64,000 bases of DNA from NCBI GenBank assembly GCA_025370845.1, contig JAMXFF010000005.1, positions 41,134 through 105,133 on the forward strand. Reading direction: 5' to 3'. The position numbers and the translations under genes were made by a program. A model generated the notes under the pieces. The model worked only from the letters and a program-made list of their open reading frames with translations, did no database searches and had not been told where the DNA came from. Below, one piece after another: positions 43,628 through 53,922 of this stretch. Position 1 is the stretch's first letter, and each line of letters opens with the position of its first letter. This DNA is from Laspinema palackyanum D2a. GTDB taxonomy: Bacteria; Cyanobacteriota; Cyanobacteriia; Cyanobacteriales; Laspinemataceae.

Positions 43628-45466
43628 TTAGGCGATCGCCGCCATCTTCACATCGTTGTTGGCTAACAAATCTTGCAATTCATCGGCATCAACGGTTTCT
43701 TTCTCAATCAAGAGTTGAGACAGTTTATCCAAAACCTCACGGTTGGAAACGAGCACCTCTTTAGCGCGTCCGTAGGCTTGTTCCACCAGGTTGCGGACTT
43801 CATCATCAATTGCTGCAGCGGTTTCTTCAGAGAAATCACGTTCCGCCATGATATCGCGACCGAGGAACATATTGCCTTGCTGACGACCGAGGGCCACGGG
43901 ACCCAGGCGATCGCTCATCCCAAAGCGAGTCACCATCTGCCGTGCGACTCGTGCCACCTGTTGCAAGTCATTGGAAGCACCCGTGGTGACTTCTTCCTCA
44001 CCGAAGACAATTTCTTCCGCAATCCGACCGCCAAGGGCCACTGCCATCTGATTTTGCAGATAGGACCGGCTGTAGAGACCGGAATCCATGCGTTCTTCAC
44101 TGGGGGTAAACCAGGTTAACCCACCAGCACGTCCCCGAGGAATAATGCTGATTTTTTGCACTGGGTCATAATCCGGCATTAAGGCACCGACTAAAGCATG
44201 ACCCGCTTCATGGTAAGCAACCAGGGTTTTGCGTTTTTCGCTCATCACCCGGTCTTTTTTCTCCGGTCCGGCAAGGACGCGATCGATGGCATCATTGATT
44301 TCATCCATCGAAATTTCGGTCAAATTGCGTCGCGCAGCCAGAATTGCGGCTTCATTGAGCAGGTTAGACAGGTCAGCACCTGTGAAACCGGGAGTCCGAC
44401 GGGCGATTTTGTCTAGGTCCACATCCTTTGCTAGGGTTTTACCACGAGCATGGACGTTGAGGATTTCCCGACGACCCGCATAGTCAGGGCGATCGACCAC
44501 AACTTGGCGATCGAAACGACCCGGACGCAATAAAGCGGCATCGAGGACATCAGGACGGTTGGTAGCAGCAATAATAATGATCCCGGTGTTGCCTTCAAAC
44601 CCATCCATTTCCGTCAGGAGTTGGTTGAGGGTTTGTTCGCGCTCATCGTTGCCACCGCCTAAACCGGCACCCCGTTGACGACCCACGGCGTCAATTTCAT
44701 CGATAAAGACGATACAAGGAGCGTTGGATTTGGCTTGTTCAAACAAATCACGCACGCGAGAGGCACCGACCCCCACAAACATTTCCACAAATTCTGAGCC
44801 AGAGATGGAGAAGAAGGGGACGCCTGCTTCACCCGCGACGGCTTTTGCCAGGAGGGTTTTGCCGGTTCCCGGAGGGCCGACTAATAAAACACCTTTGGGA
44901 ATCTTGGCGCCAACGGCAGTAAAGCGATCGGCATTTTTCAGGAAGTCTACCACTTCGCTCAGTTCTAGCTTGGCTTGCTCAATCCCGGCGACATCCCCGA
45001 AGGTGACTTGGGTTTGGGGTTCCATTTGCACCCGTGCTTTCGATTTACCAAAGTTCATCGCTTGAGAACCCGGTCCATTTTGAGCACGACGGAGCAAGAA
45101 GACTAAGCCCACTAAGAGGAGAACAGGGAAGAATAAGCTACTGAGTGCTTTGAACCAGAAGCCTTCATCGCCTTGGGGGGAGACTTCAATATTGACCCGG
45201 TGGTCCGTGAGGATGTTGAGAAGTTCCGGGTCATTGGGTAAATTGACTACGACCTTTTTGCCATCCTGAGCGGTGACTCTGGCTCGGGAGCGATCGGAGC
45301 TAATGACAACTTTATCAATGCGGTTGTTTTGAACTTCCTGGATAAACTGACTGTAGCGCCAGGTTTCCTCAGTTGATGTTTGATTTTCAAAAAATGTGGT
45401 TGCCAAGAAGATGACAACGATCGCCAGCATTGCGTATAGTCCGGCGTTTCTCCATTTTTTATTCAC
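43628..45466 (-). CDS. ftsH: ATP-dependent zinc metalloprotease FtsH (FtsH3-like)
   Basis: This 612-residue membrane protease has two N-terminal helices (about 10-26 and 110-126) around a small periplasmic domain. The AAA+ module has Walker A GPPGTGKT (197-204), Walker [10 protein letters not shown] (251-259) and the second region of homology (RPGRFDRQ). The zinc site is HEAGH (419-423), with a downstream acidic ligand. The sequence is close to Synechocystis slr1604 (FtsH3) in its N-terminus and '[20 protein letters not shown]' linker. In cyanobacteria FtsH complexes degrade damaged photosystem II D1 or regulate iron response, and FtsH3 is shared between complexes. The assignment to the FtsH3 subgroup is from memory. 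Confidence 0.95.
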   Translation of the reverse strand: MNKKWRNAGLYAMLAIVVIFLATTFFENQTSTEETWRYSQFIQEVQNNRIDKVVISSDRSRARVTAQDGKKVVVNLPNDPELLNILTDHRVNIEVSPQGDEGFWFKALSSLFFPVLLLVGLVFLLRRAQNGPGSQAMNFGKSKARVQMEPQTQVTFGDVAGIEQAKLELSEVVDFLKNADRFTAVGAKIPKGVLLVGPPGTGKTLLAKAVAGEAGVPFFSISGSEFVEMFVGVGASRVRDLFEQAKSNAPCIVFIDEIDAVGRQRGAGLGGGNDEREQTLNQLLTEMDGFEGNTGIIIIAATNRPDVLDAALLRPGRFDRQVVVDRPDYAGRREILNVHARGKTLAKDVDLDKIARRTPGFTGADLSNLLNEAAILAARRNLTEISMDEINDAIDRVLAGPEKKDRVMSEKRKTLVAYHEAGHALVGALMPDYDPVQKISIIPRGRAGGLTWFTPSEERMDSGLYSRSYLQNQMAVALGGRIAEEIVFGEEEVTTGASNDLQQVARVARQMVTRFGMSDRLGPVALGRQQGNMFLGRDIMAERDFSEETAAAIDDEVRNLVEQAYGRAKEVLVSNREVLDKLSQLLIEKETVDADELQDLLANNDVKMAAIA

Positions 45467-45562
45467 CAGCGGTCCTCCTAGTTCTGGATTGGGGGGTGTT
45501 TGGGGTATTTTTATTCTACTCTGTTAACTAATGTTAACGTATTATCAGAATTTGCGGGGCAA

Positions 45563-46357
45563 CTACCCCAGGAAAATCTGACGCAATTGGCTGAACCCTT
45601 TATGGGATGAGGGATAAAGGCGAGTTTGGTTTTCTGAGAAGACTTCAGCTAGAGGGATGACTTCTACCACACTATTACTATAGGCTAAGGCTTCAAACCC
45701 GCTCACCACTTCGGCTGTCCAGGGTTCGAGGATGGCAGGATGATCTTGAGTGTTGAGGCAGTTGATAAGTTGCGATCGCATCACCCCGGGTAAAATCCCT
45801 ACCTCGATAGGCGGAGTCCACCACCGCCCCTCCCGCCATCCCCACAGATTTCCCGTACTGGTTTCCAACCAATTCCCCTGACCATCAATGAGGATAGCTT
45901 CCTGACAACCCTGCCGTTGAGCCGCTTGCAACGCTAACCAAGCGGAGAGATAGTTGCCGGTTTTATGGGTCGGGAGCGATCGCCTAAACAAAGAATCCCC
46001 CGCCACCCAAGCCTTCACCCCAACTTCTTGACGAATCGCCAACTCCTGTGGTAAAATTCGCCCTATAATTAATTCTCTCCCATCCGGGAAAATCGAAATC
46101 CGCAAAACCGGCCACGAAGCCATCATCAACTCCGCCCCCTCCCGCACCCGCTCCCAATCCGGTTCAGGCCACTGAAAGGGTTCCAGAGAGGATTTCAACC
46201 GCCGACAGTGCGCCTGCCATGCAGTCAAGGGAGAATCCAAGGATTGTTCATAAACCCGTAGAGTGGTGAAAACAGTGGCACCGTAGAGGAGAGCCGGGTC
46301 AGCGATCGAGAGTTCGATGGTGCTAGAGTCGTGCAGATTGCCGTTGTAGAAGAACAT
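45563..46357 (-). CDS. Class IV PLP-dependent aminotransferase / aminodeoxychorismate lyase-like
   Basis: This 264-residue protein has PLP fold type IV. The PLP lysine is K132 in THKTGNYLSAW. 'ETSTGNLWGW' is the glutamate/TGN segment and 'GILPGVMRSQLI' binds the PLP phosphate. The length and sequence fit the PabC/branched-chain aminotransferase group. A 4-amino-4-deoxychorismate lyase role in folate synthesis is plausible, but D-amino-acid transaminase cannot be ruled out. ATG at 46357 begins MFFYNGNLHDSS, the usual start. It lies upstream of ftsH on the same strand with 96 bases between. Confidence 0.85.
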   Translation of the reverse strand: MFFYNGNLHDSSTIELSIADPALLYGATVFTTLRVYEQSLDSPLTAWQAHCRRLKSSLEPFQWPEPDWERVREGAELMMASWPVLRISIFPDGRELIIGRILPQELAIRQEVGVKAWVAGDSLFRRSLPTHKTGNYLSAWLALQAAQRQGCQEAILIDGQGNWLETSTGNLWGWREGRWWTPPIEVGILPGVMRSQLINCLNTQDHPAILEPWTAEVVSGFEALAYSNSVVEVIPLAEVFSENQTRLYPSSHKGFSQLRQIFLG

Positions 46358-46425
46358 GACACGAGGTGAGGTTTAAGCGTAATCTTCAAGAACTATCCAC
46401 CGGGTGTTAAATCAGTCGCTTGATA

Positions 46426-46977
46426 TTAGTCTCCCGAAACTGTAGGGGATGATTTTGTAGCAATCACATTTAAACTAATCAAGGTATTTATAAGGCGTAA
46501 ACTACTACAGTCGTCGAATAGATTAAATTCTGAGACTTGCTCATAGTCTTCAAACCCAACTTCGCCGAGATACATTGCTAAAGTTTCACTATCAAACCCT
46601 ACTTTATGAACATCATACTGGTCTATCTGGCCTCCAAACATAATCCTCATCAAGTGATGGCGTTCTAAAGGAAGTAAATTAGGATTAAGATAAAGCCAAC
46701 ATAAAACTTTCAAATCTGGAACGCTAACCAAGAGCTTTCCCCCAGGCTTTAAGACCCGATGCCATTCTTTTAAGGTATTAATCAGTTCATTATTCAAGCC
46801 ATAGTAAAAATGTTCTAGCACATGGCTGGCATAAATGGCTTCAATGGAATTGGTTTCAAACTGACTCAAGTCAGCCGCATCACCGACATAATCTACTTCG
46901 GGACGCTGTTCAATATCTAATATTTTCCAATCCGGGTGAGGTTCTTTCCCTCCGATATGCAATCTAATAGGAGTCAT
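46426..46977 (-). CDS. SAM-dependent methyltransferase (class I, type 11-like)
   Basis: This 183-residue protein has a Rossmann methyltransferase fold without a classical glycine-rich first motif: it begins IRLHIGGKEPHPDWKILDIE. Motif 'IEAIYASHVLEHFYYG' contains the SHVLEH signature of small sugar- or lipid-modifying methyltransferases. 'HRVLKPGGKLLVSVPDL' is the post-IV motif. It lies downstream of a SPINDLY-type glycosyltransferase gene on the same strand and may modify the same glycan or protein. Confidence 0.85.
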   Translation of the reverse strand: MTPIRLHIGGKEPHPDWKILDIEQRPEVDYVGDAADLSQFETNSIEAIYASHVLEHFYYGLNNELINTLKEWHRVLKPGGKLLVSVPDLKVLCWLYLNPNLLPLERHHLMRIMFGGQIDQYDVHKVGFDSETLAMYLGEVGFEDYEQVSEFNLFDDCSSLRLINTLISLNVIATKSSPTVSGD

Positions 46978-47104
46978 TTGGAGTTAAGTCCTGAACGATA
47001 TATAAATAAGGTGACCTATTGTGACCCCAAATCAGAGGTATCAGTGAGAATTGCCACCGTTGTAGTCTGAGCAGTTCTCTCACTAGCTGGGTTACAACTG
47101 ATTT

Positions 47105-47160
47105 AGGATGGCTATAGCCTCATAAATTGCAATTATCAATTTATGAGGCTAGTCATCCTG
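47105..47160 (-). terminator. Long hairpin between the glycosyltransferase and methyltransferase genes
   Basis: The arms TAGCCTCATAAATTG (47115-47129) and CAATTTATGAGGCTA (47137-47151) form a perfect 15-bp stem, extended by AGGATG/CATCCT after a small bulge. It follows the stop of the gene at 47316. No T run is evident, so it may be a transcript stabiliser rather than a terminator. Confidence 0.5.
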
Positions 47161-47315
47161 TGATCCTATCATAATAGGTCTGGTGTGGGGATAAATGAAT
47201 CAAGTTTTATGAAACCCCACCCCGGTGACATTCTCGGAGAACCCATTAATGGTAAAGGGTTTCAGATTTTAGGGAAGATCAAGCCTATCGGGTTGGGGTT
47301 TGGAGTTAACAAGAT

Positions 47316-49565
47316 TTACGAAAGACCACGGACATAAGTTTCCCACATTTGGGTATATGCATTTTCCATCTCTCGGGTAAATTTTTGGGCATTCCAAAGC
47401 GGAGCAGTTTGTCGCGATCGCCCCAGTCGCCAGGAGATATCTTGCCGCAAAGATGAATCGGTGCCTAGGCGAACCCCCCATTCTACATACTCCTCATCCG
47501 TCCAAGCAATCCCCTCAGTGACACCGACGTTCATCATCATCGTATAACTGTTCCTGGCTGCAAATTGCTCCCCAACCCGGGTGACGAGGGGAATCCCCAT
47601 CCACAGGGTTTCTAATGTGGTGGTTGCGCCGTTGTAGGGATAAGTATCCAGAACCACATCCGCGATGCCTAAGTTTGCACGATGAACCGCCTCCGAGGGA
47701 GTAGGGGGCAAAAATCGGAGGCGATCGCACTCAACTCCTTCTTCTTCTGCCAGGTTAATAAAGAACGTTTGGATGGATTGGTTATCCGCAAAACCTTTAA
47801 TCAAAAAGTAACTATTTGGCACTTGTTTAATAATTTTCATTTGCAGTCGTGCCGTATCTGGATGACGTTTATAACCTTTCTGGCCACTGAAATACACAAT
47901 GGCATCATGAGGAATATTCAACTCATCACGACGAAGCGTTGGGACTCCCACCTCAAAACCGTCTACAGCAATATAAGTGTCCGGTAATCGCCAGATTTTT
48001 TCCCGGTAATAATCCTGAGCCGAGTCGGGCAACACGTAAGGATCGGCAATAAAATAATCGATCATCGGAATCCCCGAAGCATCCCAGCCGAGCCAAGTGA
48101 CTTGTATAGGAGCAGGTTTCAGTGCCATGACCTCACAGGTAACATCCATCGTAATACTATCGAGGTCGATTAATATATCAATGTCATCCTGATAAATTTG
48201 CTCCGCTATTTCCCAATTGTTGCCTCCCAGCTTTCGAGGACATTCTATTTCATGGATATACCACTCATTTAATGGGTCTCCCACCTCCGGATTAGTGACA
48301 AGATAACCGTGAATTTTAAACCGTTCGCGATTGTGATGCTGGATTAACCATCGCACCAACCACCCAACGGAATGAACCTTCAAACAATGAGAAATATAGC
48401 CAATGTTTAGTCTTTTGGGGAGAACATTAGACTTGGGTTTAGGATTGCCATTTGATGGGTGATAATAGGGTTTTACCTGTTCAAATTGCTGCTTCAAAAA
48501 TTGGAAATGCCACTGGCATCGTTCCAATAACTGATTCATAATCTCTCGGTTCTCTCGGGGTTGATCTCGAAAGTAGGGGAAAAAATAGCCGGAAGTCAGT
48601 AAACGGGCAACCGTTGCTTGCGGAAGTGGAGTCGGTTCTTGTGCAATCAAAGACGCGAGCAACCGTTCCTGTTCTTCGATAGTTGAACAAACGGTTTCCC
48701 AGTGACCCCCTGCACTCATTAGGCCCCTCATTAATAAGTGATTTGCAAAAATTTTTTCAGGGAGTGTCTTCACCAGGGAATAGCATTTTTTCGCTAATTC
48801 TATTCCTTTGGAGTAATCAATTCCATATTGATAAAAAGCCGCTAAATGTCTTAAAACTTCCAGATTGTGTTCATCGATTTGCAAAGCCATCTCCAAAATA
48901 GAGGTCGCTATTCTAATTTGTCTCAGAGAGTAACCAATTTCCAAAGAAGCGGGCAATAAAATCCCAATCACATCGTAATGCTCCTGGAGATGGGGTAGAG
49001 CAGCTTCTATAAAGTCTAGGGATGACGGTTGTATGGGATGGTGTGATAAAATTTCTCGGAAGACTTGCAGTAACTTGTCTCGATCCAACAGTCCCTCTTC
49101 TGGCTGTTGTAGCAAGTCGATTACACCCCAGTCTATCAGTTCTTCTCCCCCAAAATTGTCAATAGAAATCCCCAGGTGAATTAAGGACAAAAGGTTATTC
49201 AGGTCCTCGGGGTTAATTTCTCTGATATGCCCCCGAATCAACCACGCTCGTAACGGGTCTGCTTCCGTTTCTTGATATTGCGCTTCTTGTTCGAGAATGT
49301 CTAATAACTCTGCCGTCCATGAGTCCACCTGCTCGGCTTCTCCATCCAGCATTCCCAAGAGCCAGGTGCTAGTTGCCTCTTCTTCTTCTCGTTGCAATAG
49401 CAACATCAATCCCAAATGCCAGTAGTGGGATTTCACATCCGGTTCTGCTTCTATAGCCTCTTCATAGAGAGTCGCGGCTTTGCTATAGTCTCCGGTTCGC
49501 CTGTATTGCTCAACTTGTTCCCGGAATAAATTTTTATCCCGGGGTTCACTAGAAAAAAATGTCAT
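47316..49565 (-). CDS. TPR glycosyltransferase of the SPINDLY/O-GlcNAc transferase family (GT41)
   Basis: ATG at 49565, nine bases after GAGGGG, gives 749 residues; a GTG four codons upstream is less likely. The N-terminal half (about 10-330) is made of TPR-like helices ('YRRTGDYSKAATLYEEAIEA'). The C-terminal half is the GT41 catalytic region: 'LNIGYISHCLKVHSVGWL', 'DILIDLDSITMDVTCEVMAL', 'QVTWLGWDASGIPMIDYFIA', 'VYFSGQKGYKRHPDTARLQM' and 'DTYPYNGATTTLETLWMGIP'. GT41 enzymes transfer N-acetylglucosamine or fucose to Ser/Thr of proteins. Its position next to a type IV pilin gene suggests the pilin or another surface protein as target; this is an inference. Confidence 0.92.
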   Translation of the reverse strand: MTFFSSEPRDKNLFREQVEQYRRTGDYSKAATLYEEAIEAEPDVKSHYWHLGLMLLLQREEEEATSTWLLGMLDGEAEQVDSWTAELLDILEQEAQYQETEADPLRAWLIRGHIREINPEDLNNLLSLIHLGISIDNFGGEELIDWGVIDLLQQPEEGLLDRDKLLQVFREILSHHPIQPSSLDFIEAALPHLQEHYDVIGILLPASLEIGYSLRQIRIATSILEMALQIDEHNLEVLRHLAAFYQYGIDYSKGIELAKKCYSLVKTLPEKIFANHLLMRGLMSAGGHWETVCSTIEEQERLLASLIAQEPTPLPQATVARLLTSGYFFPYFRDQPRENREIMNQLLERCQWHFQFLKQQFEQVKPYYHPSNGNPKPKSNVLPKRLNIGYISHCLKVHSVGWLVRWLIQHHNRERFKIHGYLVTNPEVGDPLNEWYIHEIECPRKLGGNNWEIAEQIYQDDIDILIDLDSITMDVTCEVMALKPAPIQVTWLGWDASGIPMIDYFIADPYVLPDSAQDYYREKIWRLPDTYIAVDGFEVGVPTLRRDELNIPHDAIVYFSGQKGYKRHPDTARLQMKIIKQVPNSYFLIKGFADNQSIQTFFINLAEEEGVECDRLRFLPPTPSEAVHRANLGIADVVLDTYPYNGATTTLETLWMGIPLVTRVGEQFAARNSYTMMMNVGVTEGIAWTDEEYVEWGVRLGTDSSLRQDISWRLGRSRQTAPLWNAQKFTREMENAYTQMWETYVRGLS

Positions 49566-50059
49566 GATAAAAATCACCCCTCAAAAATTTTAAATCTCGC
49601 GGCTTTTCTCGTAAAACAACCCAGTTGTCTTGACGGGTTGAGGGGTATCAATGAGATTGCCCCTGCGTTAGCATTTTCTATTGTATTGTAGAATATGGGG
49701 TGTGGTTTTAATCGGGACCAAACTTCATTTACCTAATTTTCCACCTCTGAAGCGCTGGGTTGATTCCAGCTCGTTTAAGAGGGCTACAGGAAAAGAGCCA
49801 ATTAAGTAGAAAAATAAATGATGATGCTTTGTGAAAAACCTCATCGCATTATGAATAAAATATGTGGAGCCCATTGATGGAACTGATTTGACTGCATTTT
49901 TGATTTAATCTAGGGTTGAAGCAACTCACCCATCGGTGATATGTTTATCGAATTAACGGTAATTTTATATTAACTTTAATGATTTCTAGCTTAGTAGCTC
50001 TTAAGCCTCCGGTCAGCCATGAGCCGTTGTTATCAGTTGTGATGATGATTAGACATAAA

Positions 50060-50093
50060 GATGGGGAGGGTATTTTATTACCCCTCCCCCATC
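50060..50093 (-). terminator. Strong hairpin after the pilin gene
   Basis: The stem GATGGGGAGGGTA against TACCCCTCCCCCATC encloses TTTTAT, at 50060-50093, 76 bases past the pilin stop. The remaining spacer 49566-50060 holds no gene that I can see. Confidence 0.65.
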
Positions 50094-50168
50094 AGATCCA
50101 ATCTGACGATTGGCTATCTAAACCTTGGAAGAATTATCGACGACAGGTATAGCCCCGCCGATGGAAAA

Positions 50169-50699
50169 TTACTCACCCAGGTTGACCATAGCACCACAGG
50201 CTACAGCAGGAGCAGCTACAGTTGGACCACCGGCGTCTGCTTTCGGTAATTTTTCTTCGCACAATAAAGCACGAGTAGTGGATTGAGAAGTAGTAGCATC
50301 TACTTCTGCCCAGACCAAACCCGTATAGGGCTTGAGTCCCTTAGTTAGAGTTGACGCCAAAATAGCAATTCCGGAATTCGCAGTAGTGGGAGCTGCTGGA
50401 CTGAACTCATATTTATAATTAGTTGTTTCAGTCTGGATCCCTACGCCGAGGTCATTATAAGCGCCAAATTGACCTTTTTCTAAGAAGAAAGCTTGCTGTG
50501 CACGGTTCATTGCACCAACGTTGTTACGAGCTTCTACTTGCTTGGCTTTGTTGGCTTGGCTGAGTAAAGAAGGTAACGCCACAGCCGCTAAAATACCGAT
50601 GATGATAACAACGACGAGCAGTTCGATTAAGGTGAAGCCTTCTTCCTGCTTTTTGATATTGAGATGTTGCAGGAATTTCGTTTTAAATTCGGTCTTCAT
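50169..50699 (-). CDS. pilA: Type IV major pilin-like protein
   Basis: ATG at 50699 follows AGGAGA and gives a 176-residue prepilin; the longer frame to 50789 is unlikely. The leader of 21 residues ends KKQEEG, and cleavage before FTLIELLVVVIIIGILAAVA gives the classic hydrophobic N-terminal helix with Glu5. The mature part has an alanine- and threonine-rich surface region and two C-terminal cysteines (LLCEEK, VACGAM), probably a disulphide loop. It resembles PilA of cyanobacteria, used in twitching motility and DNA uptake. The many Ser/Thr residues are possible glycosylation sites for the neighbouring GT41 enzyme. Confidence 0.93.
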   Translation of the reverse strand: MKTEFKTKFLQHLNIKKQEEGFTLIELLVVVIIIGILAAVALPSLLSQANKAKQVEARNNVGAMNRAQQAFFLEKGQFGAYNDLGVGIQTETTNYKYEFSPAAPTTANSGIAILASTLTKGLKPYTGLVWAEVDATTSQSTTRALLCEEKLPKADAGGPTVAAPAVACGAMVNLGE

Positions 50700-50808
50700 A
50701 ACAGTAAGTCTCCTGGATGTGTGGGATGCTTGATTTCTAACTCCTGGAGATAACTTACCCAGCTTCAGAGCATTTGATATCACCCTCATGGGAAAAAATT
50801 TTTCTCCC

Positions 50809-52134
50809 TCAAGCCAAACGTTCCAAAAGCACGTACAGAAACACTTCTAGGTTACTCAAAAATCCCACCACCTCTTGAAATGCCTGATTCTGGCTGACGG
50901 GTTCTAAGGTTACCGGATCTAGGGGTCTGATTTTCAGCCAGCGTTCCACTAAGGAGGAGACGGATTGGGGGCCTTCCCATAAAGGGAGGAGACAGGAGGC
51001 TATCCCACTGCCCACTTTCAGCGGCATCACCGTTGGAGCCGAGAGATAGCGGCTCACCTCAAAAGGTCTTTGATACCCAATACAGTCGATCAAGTTCTCC
51101 TTAACTTGGGCAGATTTTAGCTGGGGATGGAGATGCACCCTTGTAGTGTGCCAGTCCGATTCGGTCCATTCCTCCACCGGCAGAAACGGTTCAGCCGCGT
51201 TGGGATGACCACACCAAAAGTCTAATAACCTATGAATCGGTTGTAACAATTCAAATAAATGCAACTGGTCTTCTATTTCCAGCCCGGGTAAACTCATCGC
51301 CAGGAAGGTTGGCAAATCATCGGGAGATTGAAATAGCTCGGTCAATTCCCAATGCCGCCAGTTCACCATGTTGATGAATTCTAAATTAGCTGCACTCAAA
51401 CTGGCGAAAAGTTCCGGAATAGTGTACCCTTTATCTCCCTGTAACAAATAATTGGCTAAATAAAATTCTGGATCGTTTTCTCGCGAAGTCTTCCAGGTCG
51501 TTTGTTTCAAATAAATATCATCTTTTAAAGACTTCATCACCTCTTGGACGATAGCAATCTCTATGTCTCCAGGATTGCTTTCCATTAAACCCATCATTTT
51601 AAAAACATCTTGAGCGCGATAATACACCCCCCTCTGAAATAAGCTATGAAGATTTCCTCGGATAATTCCCTGGGGCTTGAGCACTAATTTTAAAGATTGC
51701 AAGCCTAATACTAAATCGGGAAGAAGATAGAGGACATCATCGCAATTGATGTAGTCAAATGTCTGGCCTAATTTCGGAAGTTCTTCGATACTTAAGCAGT
51801 GAAATTCGGAATTTTCAATTCCATGATGAGCCAGTCGTTTTCGAGCGAGCTTGACCGATTCTTCTGATAGATCTATCCCGACAATTTTCGCGCCCGGATT
51901 GGCGGCAGCTAATGCTAAAGCTTTATAACCACTTCCACATCCTGCATCTAAAATAACTTTTCCTTGAGGATTGACCACCGATTTATTACGAAGATAAAAC
52001 GGAGTAACGATGTTGTGAATAAATAAAAAATTATTATTCCCTTGAGGAGAGGCTTCTATCGGGTGGCGAGGATAAGGCCCTGTATCAAATTGATGACGAA
52101 TTTTTTCTAGCAATTCTGAATTTTGCTCTTCCAT
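50809..52134 (-). CDS. SAM-dependent methyltransferase with long C-terminal region
   Basis: This 441-residue protein has a class I methyltransferase domain in the first about 200 residues: motif I is VILDAGCGSGYKALALA, followed by 'GAKIVGIDLSEESVKLARKR' and 'FDYINCDDVLYLLPD'. The C-terminal about 200 residues are of unknown type and mostly helical; they include 'YLANYLLQGDKGYTIPELFA' typical of the cyanobacterial proteins that flank pilin genes. It lies 109 bases upstream of pilA on the same strand. A role in modifying the pilin N-terminus (N-methylation belongs to PilD) or a glycan is possible but unproven. Confidence 0.85.
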   Translation of the reverse strand: MEEQNSELLEKIRHQFDTGPYPRHPIEASPQGNNNFLFIHNIVTPFYLRNKSVVNPQGKVILDAGCGSGYKALALAAANPGAKIVGIDLSEESVKLARKRLAHHGIENSEFHCLSIEELPKLGQTFDYINCDDVLYLLPDLVLGLQSLKLVLKPQGIIRGNLHSLFQRGVYYRAQDVFKMMGLMESNPGDIEIAIVQEVMKSLKDDIYLKQTTWKTSRENDPEFYLANYLLQGDKGYTIPELFASLSAANLEFINMVNWRHWELTELFQSPDDLPTFLAMSLPGLEIEDQLHLFELLQPIHRLLDFWCGHPNAAEPFLPVEEWTESDWHTTRVHLHPQLKSAQVKENLIDCIGYQRPFEVSRYLSAPTVMPLKVGSGIASCLLPLWEGPQSVSSLVERWLKIRPLDPVTLEPVSQNQAFQEVVGFLSNLEVFLYVLLERLA

Positions 52135-52235
52135 TTAGCCTAGACCCCTATATTCCAGATAGGTTGGATGATTTTATATGGGATGATTCTACTTCCCGAA
52201 CTGAGATGATTAAAAGGAAAGTCACCCCTGATGGG

Positions 52236-52769
52236 TTAATTCCCTTCTCCGGTGCCGCCCATCCCTGGCGCATTGTCCCCGCCGGTTTCAGGAACTAGCA
52301 GATTGGGCGCGCTCAAACCATTATCGGGTTGATTCGCGCCAGGTAGCAATAGGTCACCGGAACTGGGGATAGTGGCTAGGGCAACCCGATCGCCTCCGAC
52401 GGACCTGAGCAAATCCAGCACCTGCATCACGTCATTATAACTGGCCATCTTCGACGCCGAAAGGACAATCAACCCCTCGGGCCTCGCTCTTTTATAAGTC
52501 AACAATAACTGATACAGTTGCTCCCGAGTGACCGGCTGTTTATCCACATAAGTTTGTCCCAGTTGGTCCACGCTGACAAACAGTTTCAACTCTTCCATCT
52601 GCACTGTCCCGGTCTCCGCCTGCGGCAAATCTACATTCACCGCCTGTTGGCGGGTCAGTTGCAATGCCGCAAGCAGGAAAAAGGTCAAAATACAAAAGAT
52701 GACATCAATCAGTGGAATCAACTCAATCCGAGCTTCTTCAGTTTGTGAATCATACCCGTTAATCTTCAT
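52236..52769 (-). CDS. exbD: ExbD/TolR-family biopolymer transport protein
   Basis: ATG at 52769 (MKINGYDSQTEEARIELIPL) gives 177 residues. One membrane helix (LIDVIFCILTFFLLAALQL) carries the conserved aspartate in LIPLIDV that takes part in proton conduction. The periplasmic domain contains 'LFVSVDQLGQTYVDKQPVTR'. The C-terminal Gly/Pro/Asn-rich tail is extra. It pairs with the ExbB gene just upstream (72 bases between them). They would energise a TonB-dependent receptor or a Tol-like system; no tonB is in the window. Confidence 0.9.
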   Translation of the reverse strand: MKINGYDSQTEEARIELIPLIDVIFCILTFFLLAALQLTRQQAVNVDLPQAETGTVQMEELKLFVSVDQLGQTYVDKQPVTREQLYQLLLTYKRARPEGLIVLSASKMASYNDVMQVLDLLRSVGGDRVALATIPSSGDLLLPGANQPDNGLSAPNLLVPETGGDNAPGMGGTGEGN

Positions 52770-52841
52770 CCGGCGATCGCCTCCCAGAAATTCCAAAGGG
52801 GTGAGTGGCAAGCGGTAGGAACACCCCCCGCTTCATCTAAC

Positions 52842-53672
52842 TTAATTCGACTGGTCCGAGGAATTCAAACCATCAATCTTGTTGGCTCTATCCTGGGGCT
52901 GATCCCCGATTTCTGGGTAGCCTTTACTATGATTCACAGGCCCTTCTGGTTTAACCGTGAACCCACTGTCTGGCACTGTTCGGGTTGCCCAAGAGGCGGA
53001 AGTTTCTGGTGCACCACTGCGATTGTGGTGGACTTGACTCCAATATTGGCGATACAGCAACTCCAGTTCATTGCCGCATTTGCGGAAAATCTTAACCTGG
53101 TTGACGAGCAAACCTTGAAATAGACGATAGAAGGCTAAACTCGTAATCGCCACAATCAGCCCAAATGCGGTACTGACTAGGGCTGCACCGATGCCGGTGG
53201 TCACTCCAGCGGTGGCTCCTGTGCCGATATCTCCCAGGCGGATGGACCCGAGGGATTCAATTAACCCCAGAACCGTCCCGAGTAATCCGAGTAACGGTGC
53301 TAAGGCAATCACGGCTTCTAATACTTTATCACCCCGACGCATGGTGGTGATTTCTTCTTCTGCCCCGGCTTCTAATGCTAACCGAAAGACTTCGGGATCG
53401 GCATTTTGTAAGCGCAAGGGGGCATGGAGAAAGCGTCCGATCGGGCGTTTGCTGGCTTGTCGGGCAACTTCCTGGGCGACTCGCCAATCATATCGCGCCG
53501 CTTCGAGGACGCGGTTGGCGGTTTCTTTTTCTTTACTGACGACGGTGGCCCAAAACCAACTGCGCTCTAAGATGGTGGCGACGGCTAAGATGGATAAAAT
53601 CAACAAGGGCCACAAGGGCCACATGGATACGCCGCCTTTCTGAAAAATATCTTGGATGGTGTCTATGTTCAC
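52842..53672 (-). CDS. exbB: ExbB/TolQ/MotA-family proton channel
   Basis: This 276-residue protein has three membrane helices (about 17-36, 120-145 and 165-185). The MotA/TolQ/ExbB domain is recognised by '[20 protein letters not shown]' and '[20 protein letters not shown]'. The C-terminal about 60 residues are hydrophilic and probably cytoplasmic. ATG at 53672 begins [20 protein letters not shown], the usual periplasmic start. It forms a proton channel with the downstream ExbD. Confidence 0.92.
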   Translation of the reverse strand: MNIDTIQDIFQKGGVSMWPLWPLLILSILAVATILERSWFWATVVSKEKETANRVLEAARYDWRVAQEVARQASKRPIGRFLHAPLRLQNADPEVFRLALEAGAEEEITTMRRGDKVLEAVIALAPLLGLLGTVLGLIESLGSIRLGDIGTGATAGVTTGIGAALVSTAFGLIVAITSLAFYRLFQGLLVNQVKIFRKCGNELELLYRQYWSQVHHNRSGAPETSASWATRTVPDSGFTVKPEGPVNHSKGYPEIGDQPQDRANKIDGLNSSDQSN

Positions 53673-53922
53673 GCTTTAGGGGTCCTGATGTCAATTGCGA
53701 TCGCCTGGGGTGGAAACTCCGAGCGATTTAGGATATGGCATCTCTATTGTAGAAATTTAGGATACTTTACAACCAGTCTGGGAGGATTCGGTAGAATTCC
53801 AGAATAGGGTGGGCGCTATGGACGCCTCTGGGAGTTTTCAGCGAAACCTCTGGTCACACATCTACGATACTAAAAAGATGCCTTCTTTGGGGTTTCAGTA
53901 TCCCCCGTTCAATGTTCTCATT

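Noticed and set aside
49566..50059. Spacer after the pilin terminator checked for small genes and RNA genes
   Set aside because: Only short interrupted frames were found, with no tRNA-like structure or terminator of its own.
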